A stretch of DNA of 7,055 nucleotides from Chloroflexota bacterium (GTDB lineage Bacteria > Chloroflexota > Chloroflexia > QHBQ01 > JADMIH01): positions 1-7,055 of the forward strand of contig JADMIH010000190.1 in assembly GCA_015478675.1 (NCBI GenBank). Reading direction: 5' to 3'. The position numbers and the translations under genes are program-made. Shown here piece by piece: positions 1 to 6,642 of this stretch. Below the pieces are notes generated by a model. That model had not been told where the DNA came from. It was given only the letters and a program-made list of their open reading frames with translations, and searched no databases. Numbering within the stretch: position 1 is the stretch's first letter; every line of letters begins with the position of its first letter.

Positions 1-616
1 ATACGCCCGGGCAGGCACTATCCACCGCACTGTTGATAGCGGAAGTCATCTTGACGATCTTGACGGTGAAGTCGAGCAGTTGCTTGTCCGTTGTACCCGC
101 GTTAATCACAGGCGTGCTGCTCGACGCTCCACCGGCATCCTTGTCCACCAGATCGAGCAGTTGCCGCCACTGCGGTATCGCCTCGCTCGGCTTGCCCATA
201 ATAGATATATCCGTCGCATCTGTAGGATCTGGTAATGCGGCGAGCACGTTCAGATCTGCTCGTACTTTGGCTGTGTCTACATAGAAAGGCGAGTCGACGC
301 GGTTCACAACGGAGCCTCCCCCGCCGGCCAGCGTAATCAGGAAAGTTGAACTAGTATTCAGATCGAAGGCAGCGTTGGCAAGAGCCTGGCAATTGAGTTT
401 GCCGCTTGTCTTGTTCCCCAGGGGCGTGCCCGTTGCCGCCGCGCCACTCGGCGGGTTGACAGCCCCGCTGGATGTTACCCCGGCAGCCGCAGTTGGTTGG
501 GGCGCTAGGCTCGCGGTGCCCCCAGCGCTACATGCTGTGGTTATCAGCCCACCGATAAGCACGAGCGCCAGCGTGGCGCCGCCGCGTAAGATGGGGATGT
601 CTCTCCTGATCGTCAT
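1..616 (-). CDS. Putative lipoprotein, C-terminus missing (runs off the left edge)
   Basis: I read this frame directly from the reverse strand. It opens with ATG at 616 and stays open for 205 codons to the window edge, so the C-terminus is not seen. The N-terminus is a classical lipoprotein signal: Arg4, Arg5 and Arg11, then a hydrophobic stretch (about residues 14-25) ending in LITTAC, with Cys29 as the likely lipidated residue. Thr at -3 is less common but tolerated. Residues 30-72 form an Ala/Thr/Pro/Gly-rich linker of low complexity. The folded part begins near Cys76 (LNCQAL) and looks mostly helical. A further Cys202 lies near the visible end, so Cys76 and Cys202 could form a disulfide outside the membrane. 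A moderate ribosome binding site (AAAGGA, eight bases before ATG) precedes it. It lies 68 bases after the 322-residue lipoprotein gene with no promoter or terminator I can recognise between, so it is probably the last visible gene of that operon. I do not recognise the mature domain. Confidence 0.85.
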   Translation of the reverse strand, partial: MTIRRDIPILRGGATLALVLIGGLITTACSAGGTASLAPQPTAAAGVTSSGAVNPPSGAAATGTPLGNKTSGKLNCQALANAAFDLNTSSTFLITLAGGGGSVVNRVDSPFYVDTAKVRADLNVLAALPDPTDATDISIMGKPSEAIPQWRQLLDLVDKDAGGASSSTPVINAGTTDKQLLDFTVKIVKMTSAINSAVDSACPGV

Positions 617-684
617 CTTCTTTATCCTTTCACTATCCGTTCTGATAGGGTGGCACACAGTGAGTAACAGCTATGCATAGACGT

Positions 685-1653
685 CTACGGTATTGGCGCT
701 TCAATTTTGATGTCGGCGTTGTAGTCGTAGTAGATAATCGTGGTCGGCGGCGAGGTCCTAGTTTGCTCGTTAACTTTTGCTGTGCCGTACACTACTGACT
801 TACGTGGCAGACCATCTGATACCGCTACCCACATTTTAGTGTTGAGGGCGCGCATGTTAGGTTCTGGGGTGTCCGTAGTACGGGGTCTGAACTCGTACTG
901 GTAGACCAGCGTCGGCATACCATCAAGATCTTCTGTGCCGAGCGCCTGCACGTTTGAGATCAGCTTGCGAAATGATTCGATTGATGCGAGACCCTGCCTG
1001 GCGCTGTCTATCTCCGCCTGCACCTTTGCTGTTACCGGCGTCTTCTGCCACGCACCGCCCCCGGTCTTAGAGTAGGTGACTCCGGGGATGCGGATAATTT
1101 CCTGTGTTACCTTTCCTCCCTCGATGTCTACTTGGCGCAATCGATCGGGGTTCACTATCTCCATAACTTCACTAGACCCAGGTGCATCAGTAGCCCTGCT
1201 TGCCTTGTAGCGGAAGGACTTGACTGCCGTCTGTGTCTGGTACATGCGGAAGATGGCCGCAAGGTCATCGTCGCTCCCACCCTGCGGCGCGGAACTCGTA
1301 GCTTCCTGTATGACTGTGGGAACTATAGCTGCTGTAGCTGTCTCTGAAGGTTGTGTGGGCATGGCCGACGGCGCGGCGGTTGCCAGCGCATCTGTTGGGG
1401 CGCTGATGGGGGCAACTGTGGAGGGTACTTCAGTTACCGGGGCTGTGGCGCTTTCCACCAGCGCGGGGGACGGCGAAGCGTCCGAAGGCTGGCTGTTGCC
1501 GCCGGTGCTGCTCCCTGCCGTTGGTGCTGTAACCGCAGTTGGTGCAACTTGTGTGCTGGTAGCCGGACCTTGGCCCGTCAAACTGGACCCGCACCCGGCC
1601 ACGAGCAACATGCTAGCGATGATTAGCGTGCTAAAACCGATCTGTCCTTTCAT
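685..1653 (-). CDS. Lipoprotein with Thr/Pro/Ser linker and LolA/LppX-like C-terminal domain
   Basis: A 322-residue protein starting at ATG 1653, preceded by AAAAGGAG seven bases upstream. Residues 1-20 are a signal peptide ending in the lipobox LVAGC, so Cys21 is the lipidated residue and the protein is exported and membrane-anchored. Residues 22 to about 126 are a long disordered linker almost wholly of Ala, Thr, Ser, Pro, Val and Gly. The folded region (about 128-322) starts with DDLAAIFRMYQT and contains an N-P-D-R-L-R-Q segment, alternating beta-like strands, MWVAVSDGLPRK (274-285) and the ending TTIIYYDYNADIKIEAP. This pattern is typical of lipoproteins of the LolA/LppX/LprG superfamily, whose half-barrel folds bind lipids or lipophilic ligands. 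That assignment comes from pattern recognition, not a search. The gene sits 66 bases after the 70-residue gene and 68 before the next lipoprotein, all on one strand, consistent with co-transcription from the promoter at 1979-2010. Ligand and role are unknown. Confidence 0.9.
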   Translation of the reverse strand: MKGQIGFSTLIIASMLLVAGCGSSLTGQGPATSTQVAPTAVTAPTAGSSTGGNSQPSDASPSPALVESATAPVTEVPSTVAPISAPTDALATAAPSAMPTQPSETATAAIVPTVIQEATSSAPQGGSDDDLAAIFRMYQTQTAVKSFRYKASRATDAPGSSEVMEIVNPDRLRQVDIEGGKVTQEIIRIPGVTYSKTGGGAWQKTPVTAKVQAEIDSARQGLASIESFRKLISNVQALGTEDLDGMPTLVYQYEFRPRTTDTPEPNMRALNTKMWVAVSDGLPRKSVVYGTAKVNEQTRTSPPTTIIYYDYNADIKIEAPIP

Positions 1654-1660
1654 TTTGGTT

Positions 1661-1668
1661 CTCCTTTT
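1661..1668 (-). promoter_or_regulatory. Ribosome binding site of the 322-residue lipoprotein gene
   Basis: Minus-strand AAAAGGAG, with seven bases (AACCAAA) before ATG 1653. It fixes the start of the lipoprotein at the Met that gives a normal 20-residue signal peptide. Confidence 0.75.
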
Positions 1669-1719
1669 AATACCTGCCGCCGGTCCGCTGCTAATTCGTG
1701 TCGTGCAGGGCCTATCATC

Positions 1720-1932
1720 TCAGCTGCTTTCGCCCTCTGCCATGGCAGCCTGCTTGCTGTTGAGCCTCAGGGTAATGAAGTCGTTTAGATCACCGAGCGA
1801 GGCGAAATAGAGGCGCTGCGCCGAGGGCACGTGTTCGACCGAGCCGCGCCACCCTGGGGGTTTGGGGCTGCTCGGTTCCTGCCACATACGCACGATAAAA
1901 AGATGCTGTGACCGCTCGTTAGTATCAGGCAA
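1720..1932 (-). CDS. Small WRG-EHV-type cytosolic protein, 70 residues, TTG start
   Basis: The frame can be opened from a GTG at 2040 (106 codons). However, its first 36 codons overlap one arm of a hairpin, the direct-repeat operator and a -10 box, and they look non-coding. I place the start at TTG 1932, which has GGAGG at 1938-1942 five bases upstream. The product begins MPDTNERSQHLFIVRMWQEP and has the core PGWRGSVEHVPSAQRLYF followed by DLNDFITLRL. There is no signal peptide or membrane segment, so it is cytosolic. I recall short Chloroflexota proteins with this R-W-E ... WRG.VEHV.SG.R.YF ... L..F layout, often near BTAD regulators or secreted proteins, but know no function for them. It is the first gene after the promoter at 1979-2010 and lies 66 bases before the 322-residue lipoprotein gene. 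The conserved core makes it a real gene; the exact start is inferred from context. Confidence 0.78.
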   Translation of the reverse strand: MPDTNERSQHLFIVRMWQEPSSPKPPGWRGSVEHVPSAQRLYFASLGDLNDFITLRLNSKQAAMAEGESS

Positions 1933-1937
1933 TAGAG

Positions 1938-1942
1938 CCTCC
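1938..1942 (-). promoter_or_regulatory. Ribosome binding site that decides the TTG start at 1932
   Basis: Minus-strand GGAGG, five bases before TTG 1932. No comparable ribosome binding site precedes GTG 2040, nor the three successive ATG codons at 1983-1975, which overlap the proposed -10 box and are therefore unlikely to lie far enough into the transcript. Confidence 0.6.
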
Positions 1943-1978
1943 GTGGATAAAGGATTATCTTTACTGTCGAGAACCATC

Positions 1979-2010
1979 ATCATAGAAGGGGTGTCCGAAA
2001 AGCGTCCGAT
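1979..2010 (-). promoter_or_regulatory. SARP-type promoter: direct-repeat operator plus -10 box, upstream of the small gene and lipoprotein operon
   Basis: Read on the minus strand, the operator is ATCGGACGCTTTTCGGACAC (2010 to 1991). It contains TCGGACGC at 2009-2002 and TCGGACAC at 1998-1991, separated by TTT and repeating every 11 bp, one helical turn. Six bases further is TATGAT (1984-1979), five of six matches to the -10 consensus. The position where a -35 box would fall (2007-2002, GGACGC) is inside the first repeat and does not match consensus, as expected for an activator-dependent promoter. Streptomyces SARP proteins bind direct repeats of this period overlapping -35. The element is 19/20 identical to the one at 3022-3041. 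Binding by the neighbouring BTAD regulator is an inference. Confidence 0.7.
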
Positions 2011-2037
2011 AGGATCTTGGAACTTTGTAGGCAATCT

Positions 2038-2083
2038 CACAGGGAGAGCGCAACCTCGGCGTTGAGGTTATGCTCTCCCTGTG
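2038..2083. terminator. Strong hairpin between the secreted-protein gene and the next promoter; possible terminator
   Basis: A perfect 12-bp inverted repeat (CACAGGGAGAGC at 2038-2049 against 2072-2083) encloses a second 6-bp stem (AACCTC at 2052-2057 against GAGGTT at 2064-2069) with a six-base loop. It begins 46 bases after the stop codon of the secreted protein and ends 27 bases before the next operator, the expected place for a terminator insulating two promoters. No T-run follows on either strand, so it is not a textbook intrinsic terminator. It might instead stabilise the 3' end of the upstream message or act bidirectionally. Confidence 0.6.
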
Positions 2084-2129
2084 CCCGGCAGCGTGTGCGT
2101 CAGGCGTGTGCTATGATCATGTTCGGGGT

Positions 2130-2960
2130 CTAGTGTCCCTGGAAGAGGCTGAGGTCGGGCGGGTTGCCTATGTTGTTGCCATCAGCCCGCAACACAGCAA
2201 TTACAGCCTTGGTAATTTTATTTTCGCCGCCGGGGGTGGGGAAGTAGACCGAGGCCTTCTGAATTTTGGCCTTCAGGCTGGCAGGCGGCAGGAAGACCTG
2301 GCCTCCACCCGGAGGGTCTGCCACATTGTTGCCCAGGCTCCAACCGGCTTTGGTTAGTGTGTCTATGTAGAAGCGCAGCATAGCATCGGTATTGAAAGCG
2401 CTCCCGTCCGCCATACTATACGAGACGTCCTGGGCCAGGTCGTCACCCAATCCCGGAACATCACCGGCGAAGGCTCCAACCGCGTCGCTGCAGATGCCTG
2501 TGATGCACCACTCGGTGATGTAGGAATTGGCGGGGCGAGGGATGAACTTGAAGTCGCTCGTGCCCGGCGCGTCTTTGGAGCTTGCGCCACCTTGTCCTGC
2601 ACCCCCGCGAGCCTTGATGGCTTCAACGCCGAGCAAACCTAGCAGCACTTCGTTCTGGGTGCCTTTGTACTCCAGGTGCTGCTCGAAGCGAGCGCGCTCG
2701 AAATACTGCGTCAGATACTGCTTACCGTCTATTGAGTTCTTCTCCATCTTGGCGTCTGTTATGGGGTAGCCCTGTTGAGCCAGGCCGCCATGACTCAGCC
2801 AATATTGGTAGAAAATAGCCGGAACGGTACGCCCGGTCTCAGGGAATGTCTTATCTCCTACCTGCTGGGCCATACCGGCTGCGGGCGCTTGCTGCACCGC
2901 CAATGCAGATACGAATAAGAGCGCCAGTACTATCGCCGCGATCTTGAATGTTTGTTTCAT
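2130..2960 (-). CDS. Secreted protein with Chloroflexota-type N-terminal domain (YW..HGGL...GYP / QYFERARFE)
   Basis: A 276-residue protein starting at ATG 2960, with AAGGAGG eight bases upstream. Residues 1 to about 28 are a Sec signal peptide: Lys2 and Lys6, a hydrophobic core, then an AxA-type cleavage zone near QQAPAAG. It has no lipobox, so it is released or wall-associated. Residues 38-113 form a domain I recognise from many exported Chloroflexota proteins: TFPETGRTVPAIFYQYW, HGGLAQQGYPIT, then DGKQYLTQYFERARFE and EVLLGLLGVE. A Gly/Ser-rich linker (118-134) follows. The C-terminal part (about 135-276) contains a close cysteine pair, Cys152 and Cys157 (WCITGIC), and a segment MLRFYIDTLTKAGWSLG typical of a small alpha/beta fold. 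It is followed by a proline/glycine-rich loop and a strand KAVIAVLRAD. It has its own operator-promoter and so appears to be a single-gene unit ended by the hairpin at 2038-2083. I do not know its molecular function. Confidence 0.93.
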   Translation of the reverse strand: MKQTFKIAAIVLALLFVSALAVQQAPAAGMAQQVGDKTFPETGRTVPAIFYQYWLSHGGLAQQGYPITDAKMEKNSIDGKQYLTQYFERARFEQHLEYKGTQNEVLLGLLGVEAIKARGGAGQGGASSKDAPGTSDFKFIPRPANSYITEWCITGICSDAVGAFAGDVPGLGDDLAQDVSYSMADGSAFNTDAMLRFYIDTLTKAGWSLGNNVADPPGGGQVFLPPASLKAKIQKASVYFPTPGGENKITKAVIAVLRADGNNIGNPPDLSLFQGH

Positions 2961-2968
2961 TTTCGTTG

Positions 2969-2975
2969 CCTCCTT
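2969..2975 (-). promoter_or_regulatory. Ribosome binding site of the secreted-protein gene
   Basis: Minus-strand AAGGAGG, a perfect match to the anti-Shine-Dalgarno core, eight bases before ATG 2960. Together with the operator it implies a short leader of roughly 40 bases. Confidence 0.8.
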
Positions 2976-3009
2976 ATTTGTGAATTGCTATTCTCGACGT
3001 GAGGATAGT

Positions 3010-3041
3010 GTAATAAGGCGGGCGTCCGAAAAGCGTCCGAT
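3010..3041 (-). promoter_or_regulatory. SARP-type promoter: perfect direct-repeat operator plus -10 box, upstream of the secreted-protein gene
   Basis: On the minus strand the operator reads ATCGGACGCTTTTCGGACGC (3041 to 3022): two identical octamers TCGGACGC (3040-3033 and 3029-3022), a TTT spacer and an 11-bp period. Six bases beyond is TATTAC (3015-3010), four of six matches to the -10 consensus; TACACT at 3012-3007 is an alternative nine bases away. No -35 consensus exists; its place is taken by the repeats. The element starts only ten bases after the regulator's TAA stop, and 61 bases separate it from the start codon of the secreted protein. The sequence pair is observed; the binding protein is inferred to be the adjacent BTAD regulator. 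Confidence 0.72.
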
Positions 3042-3051
3042 TGCTGTTTGA

Positions 3052-6000
3052 TTATTCAGGCAGCGGCCACTCGTCTCTTTCGTAGGCGGCGGTCAGCTCG
3101 CGATTATAGGGGAGCTGAGCGAAGGTGGTCCGAGATTCAGGGTCGGGGATGGAGGCGATTTTCTCCTGTAAGGCGCGGTGGGCCTCCGCGAGCAGTTCAC
3201 CGGCCCGCTCTGCCTGTCCCACGGCGCGGTACGTTTGGGCGGCTGCCCAGAGGATGAACTGCGGGTAGGTCATGTGCTCTCGGTCCGCAGACAGGAGATC
3301 AAGCATCTCTTCAGCAGTTTGTTGAGCTCTGCGGAAGTTGCCTGCCCGCAAGTAGGCGACGGTCAGGTCACAAAGGTCGGTGGCCAATTCAACTGGCGCT
3401 TGCCCGATTTCTCGACGTATCTGTAAGCCCGCTTCCATGTGGGCAATAGCCCGCTCTGATTGCCCTAGCTCTCGATCGGCAGCTCCGAGGTTCCCAAGGG
3501 CATACGCTTCAAACAGCCGATTCTTCGTGGAGCGCGCTAACTTCAGGGCGCGTAGCCCTGCCGCACGTGCAGCCCGATAATCACCCTGCCGCAGGGAATG
3601 TGAGGCGATATTGATGAGGCTCACCATCTGCCCCCTGGGATCGCCCAGCCCCTTGAATAACTCCTCCGCGAGCTTCGTGGCGTCTATAGCCTCTGCGTAG
3701 TGGCCCAGGTTGGCCGTGAGCATTCCCGCGTTCACAAGTACTGCGGCTTGCCCACGCCGGTTCCCCAACATCGCGTAGAGGGACTCGGCCTGCCTGTAGT
3801 GACTTCGCGCCTCTTCGACATGGAAGAGCCGTGAGGCGGCGGTCGCCACACGCGTATGAGCGTCTGCTTCGCCTTCTCGATCACCGATGCTGCTGCACAG
3901 CTCCAGCATCTGCAATCCTAACTTGTAAGCGGTGTCAATCTCTACCTGCACGATAGCGGCAATGGAGGCGGCCCTTAGCGTTCGCACCAGCAGTGACCGG
4001 TTGGCGTCCGGCCCTGCTATGGAAATAGCCTGCTTGAGCATCCTCTGAGCTTCCGCGAAATGCCCACGATAGGCAGCAACTTCAGATAGAAGCGCGTAAC
4101 ATTCCACCTGGCCTGTTGTGTCGTCGAGGAGGCGCTTAAGTGCCAGCGCCTCTTCCAGAATTGTGTGTGCAGAATCGTACTGACTGAGCAATACCTGGTA
4201 GTCCGCCTCTGCCTTCAACGCTTCGGCTTGCCACCGAATCTTGCCCGAAGCGGCTGCCCGCTCCTTGAGGGCCAGGAGCAAATCAGCTTCAGCCTGTCGC
4301 TCTCCGAGCAGACGTTGGAGCAAGACGCGGCGCAAGAGCACCTCGCAAATACGGTCTTCGTCGGCGAGCGCACCGGCCAGGACTTCCAACTGGTTCAGAT
4401 CGTCCTGTTGTGCAAGACGGTTACCGAGGCGGCTCTCTACGCTCTCGCGCAGGGCAAGCAGGTCGAAGCGCATTGAGGGACCGTGCGAGAGGTCAAGTGC
4501 CCTCGACAGGTAACGCAAGGCTTCTTCATTGGCGAATATAGCCACTGCTCGGTGGGCTGCCTTCAGATAATTTGCCGCCGCCGCCTCATGTTCGTTGCCC
4601 AGGTCGAAGTGCAGGGCCAGTTCTCCGGCTAGCTCTTCCTGGCGCTCTGGATATATCTCTTCCATGATCTGCGCCAGCCGCCTGTGGCGGCGCATAGCCA
4701 GAGCGGGTGTCATACCAGCATAGATAGCGGCCTGGATGAGATGGTGGGTAAACACATAATCAGCCTGGCTGCGGCCCGCCGCTTCGCTCACCAATCCTCG
4801 ATCGAGCAGTTCGTCCAGGCTATCAAGCACCTCCGCCTCATCTCGCCCGCTCATCTCATGTACAAGCTCGACTGTGAAGGCTGCTCCCACTACTGAGGCA
4901 ACCTCTGCCAACGACCGGGCGTCGGGTGAGAGGCGCTCCATCCTGGCCGCGATAAGGGCGCGCACCCCATGAGGGGCAGTGACAGCTTCAGGCTGGTGAG
5001 TATACTCGCTAGCTGTTTGTCCCGCATCCAGCCCGGCTTCCACCAGCTCCCGGATTAGTTCGCTGAGGAAGAAGGGCTGTCCTTCGCTTTCGGCGTAGAG
5101 CTTACGAGCGAGTGGGCCAGCACCACCACGATGCTCGTGCTCAAGCGCTGGTATTTGAGCAACCAGGCTCTCTAACGCTTCTATGTGTAGCGGTCCCAAA
5201 GCCAGGTGTCGCAGCTCGCTTTCCCTCTGTAAGCGACGTCGCAAGTCGCGCAACGGATGGGCGCGCACCGTCTCTTCTTCGCGATAGGTCACGACGATGA
5301 GCACGGCCTGTTGCGACACGCGGCGGGCCAGGAACTCAAGAACACTCGCTGTCGCCGCGCCCGCCCAGTGCAGGTCTTCAAGAACGACCAAAAGGGGCCG
5401 AGGTCGGGCCAGACCTTCCAGGCACCGGGCCAGACCCTCAAACAAGCGCGTGCGCTCTCGCTCCGCATCGAGTGGCAAAAGAGACGGCAGGCGACCTGGC
5501 CCTTCACCACGGCGGGTACGCAATTCGGGGATCAGCGAAGCCACGGCTGCCAGCCATAGAGGTTCAATCTCAAGAGAGGCAAGCAGGGGCAATGCGGAGT
5601 GGAAGGCTTCAATAAGGGCCTGGTATGGTGCAGGCTCCGCAAAGGTAGTATTGCCGAGCAGGATACGCGCACCTTCTTTCTCCGCCTGACTCCCAAGCTG
5701 GGTTGCCAGGCGCGTTTTGCCAATACCGGCTTCACCTCCGAGCATGACAAGTCCACCTTTGCCGCGTGCCGCACGACTCCACCAGCCACGCAACTGCTCG
5801 AGCTCGGTTTCGCGGCCAACGAAAGGCAAGAGGAGACGCTCTACCTTGTGGGCTGAGGCCGGAAGGGACTGCACATCCACCTCCCCATCCCCATTCCCAG
5901 ACCCTACCGTTCCAGGTAGGCGCGCCTCTCTGACAACTGCTTCGCGCAGTGCAGCCGTTTCCGGCATCGGTTCCACGCCCAATTCTTCCCTCAGGTGCCG

Positions 6001-6642
6001 GGCAAACTGCTCGTATGCTTGCAATGCGCCATTGCGATCGCCCGCTGCATAGCGCGCCGCCATCAACTGGCGTAAAGCGTCCTCGCGCAAGGGATCAATC
6101 TCGAGAATCTTGCGCGCATAGGTGGCCGCCAGTGAGTTGTTGCGCTCGGCACGGCACTGCGAGGTGAGTTGGCTCAGATCGGCCAGGTAGATGTCACGTA
6201 GACGCTCGCGCTCATAGAAGAGCCAGTCGTCGTAGGAACTCTCCAGGAAGTCACCCCCGTAGAGTGTTACAGCCTCAGCGAGAGTATCAGCAGACTCACT
6301 CAGTCGTTCGAACTCGGTTACGTCCAGCCAGTAGTCGGATTCGGGGTTCCAATGGATCGTTCTGGCATCTATCCGCAGCCAGTCACGTTCGGCCTCCGCA
6401 GACGGGACGGGGAGAATACGCTTCAAATCGTGCAAGTGCCGACGCAGATTGGCCCGCGCTGAGGCTTCCGGCTCGTCTGGCCAGAGAGTGTATGCGAGGG
6501 TTTCCCGCTTGACGGGATGCGAGCAATGCAGGAGTAGATAGGCCCACAGCGCCCAGGTCCTGGGCAAGGTGGCAAACTCCTGTGGCTCGTTGCCAACCAG
6601 AAAGTGTGGTCGGCCAAGCAGATGAATCTGGAGCATAGGCAT
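3052..6642 (-). CDS. BTAD/SARP-type transcriptional regulator with STAND-like ATPase and TPR repeats
   Basis: A 1196-residue regulator. Residues about 3-95 are an OmpR-like winged helix (LPRTWALWAYLLLH, LWPDE, ARANLRRHLHDLKRIL). Residues about 100-240 are the bacterial transcriptional activation domain, with the hallmark DPLREDALRQLMAARYAAGD then LREELGVEP. After a Gly/Asp-rich linker (243-260), an AAA_16/STAND NTPase begins at PFVGRETELEQL. It has Walker A GEAGIGKT (303-310, Lys309), Walker B LLVVLEDLHW (417-426), a sensor-like VVTYREEE (450-457) and EGQPFFLSEL (520-529). From about residue 675 to the end the protein is a TPR superhelix (for example ANLGHYAEAIDATKLAEELF). This layout is known from large SARP-family and MalT-like regulators, in which ATP state and a ligand sensed by the TPRs control DNA binding. 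ATG 6636 is a likelier start than 6642: AAGAG is six bases before it but directly abuts 6642. Its probable targets are the two direct-repeat promoters just downstream. The inducing signal is unknown. Confidence 0.96.
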   Translation of the reverse strand: MPMLQIHLLGRPHFLVGNEPQEFATLPRTWALWAYLLLHCSHPVKRETLAYTLWPDEPEASARANLRRHLHDLKRILPVPSAEAERDWLRIDARTIHWNPESDYWLDVTEFERLSESADTLAEAVTLYGGDFLESSYDDWLFYERERLRDIYLADLSQLTSQCRAERNNSLAATYARKILEIDPLREDALRQLMAARYAAGDRNGALQAYEQFARHLREELGVEPMPETAALREAVVREARLPGTVGSGNGDGEVDVQSLPASAHKVERLLLPFVGRETELEQLRGWWSRAARGKGGLVMLGGEAGIGKTRLATQLGSQAEKEGARILLGNTTFAEPAPYQALIEAFHSALPLLASLEIEPLWLAAVASLIPELRTRRGEGPGRLPSLLPLDAERERTRLFEGLARCLEGLARPRPLLVVLEDLHWAGAATASVLEFLARRVSQQAVLIVVTYREEETVRAHPLRDLRRRLQRESELRHLALGPLHIEALESLVAQIPALEHEHRGGAGPLARKLYAESEGQPFFLSELIRELVEAGLDAGQTASEYTHQPEAVTAPHGVRALIAARMERLSPDARSLAEVASVVGAAFTVELVHEMSGRDEAEVLDSLDELLDRGLVSEAAGRSQADYVFTHHLIQAAIYAGMTPALAMRRHRRLAQIMEEIYPERQEELAGELALHFDLGNEHEAAAANYLKAAHRAVAIFANEEALRYLSRALDLSHGPSMRFDLLALRESVESRLGNRLAQQDDLNQLEVLAGALADEDRICEVLLRRVLLQRLLGERQAEADLLLALKERAAASGKIRWQAEALKAEADYQVLLSQYDSAHTILEEALALKRLLDDTTGQVECYALLSEVAAYRGHFAEAQRMLKQAISIAGPDANRSLLVRTLRAASIAAIVQVEIDTAYKLGLQMLELCSSIGDREGEADAHTRVATAASRLFHVEEARSHYRQAESLYAMLGNRRGQAAVLVNAGMLTANLGHYAEAIDATKLAEELFKGLGDPRGQMVSLINIASHSLRQGDYRAARAAGLRALKLARSTKNRLFEAYALGNLGAADRELGQSERAIAHMEAGLQIRREIGQAPVELATDLCDLTVAYLRAGNFRRAQQTAEEMLDLLSADREHMTYPQFILWAAAQTYRAVGQAERAGELLAEAHRALQEKIASIPDPESRTTFAQLPYNRELTAAYERDEWPLPE

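Noticed and set aside
33..680. Plus-strand open frames at 33-284 and 375-680
   Set aside because: They overlap the partial lipoprotein read on the minus strand, which has a lipobox and ribosome binding site. The plus frames show no recognisable features.
671..687. Two overlapping 10-bp palindromes (CTATGCATAG and TAGACGTCTA) at the end of the 322-residue lipoprotein gene
   Set aside because: They are short and perfectly self-complementary without a loop, and partly include the stop codon. There is no second copy in the window, and chance is sufficient.
1476..1486. A single GCGTCCGAAGG resembling half of the operator, inside the lipoprotein coding region
   Set aside because: There is no second unit at 11 bp, it is not upstream of a gene, and it encodes part of the Ser/Pro-rich linker.
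1220..1810. Long plus-strand open frame (196 codons) over the 322-residue lipoprotein gene
   Set aside because: It is the mirror of the Ala/Thr/Pro-rich linker, whose repetitive GC-rich codons leave the reverse frames open. It has no ribosome binding site and no protein-like pattern, while the minus-strand frame has a signal peptide and lipobox.
5257..6167. Several overlapping open frames on both strands inside the regulator gene
   Set aside because: All are antisense or out of frame to the ATPase/BTAD coding region, are arginine/serine rich, and lack ribosome binding sites.
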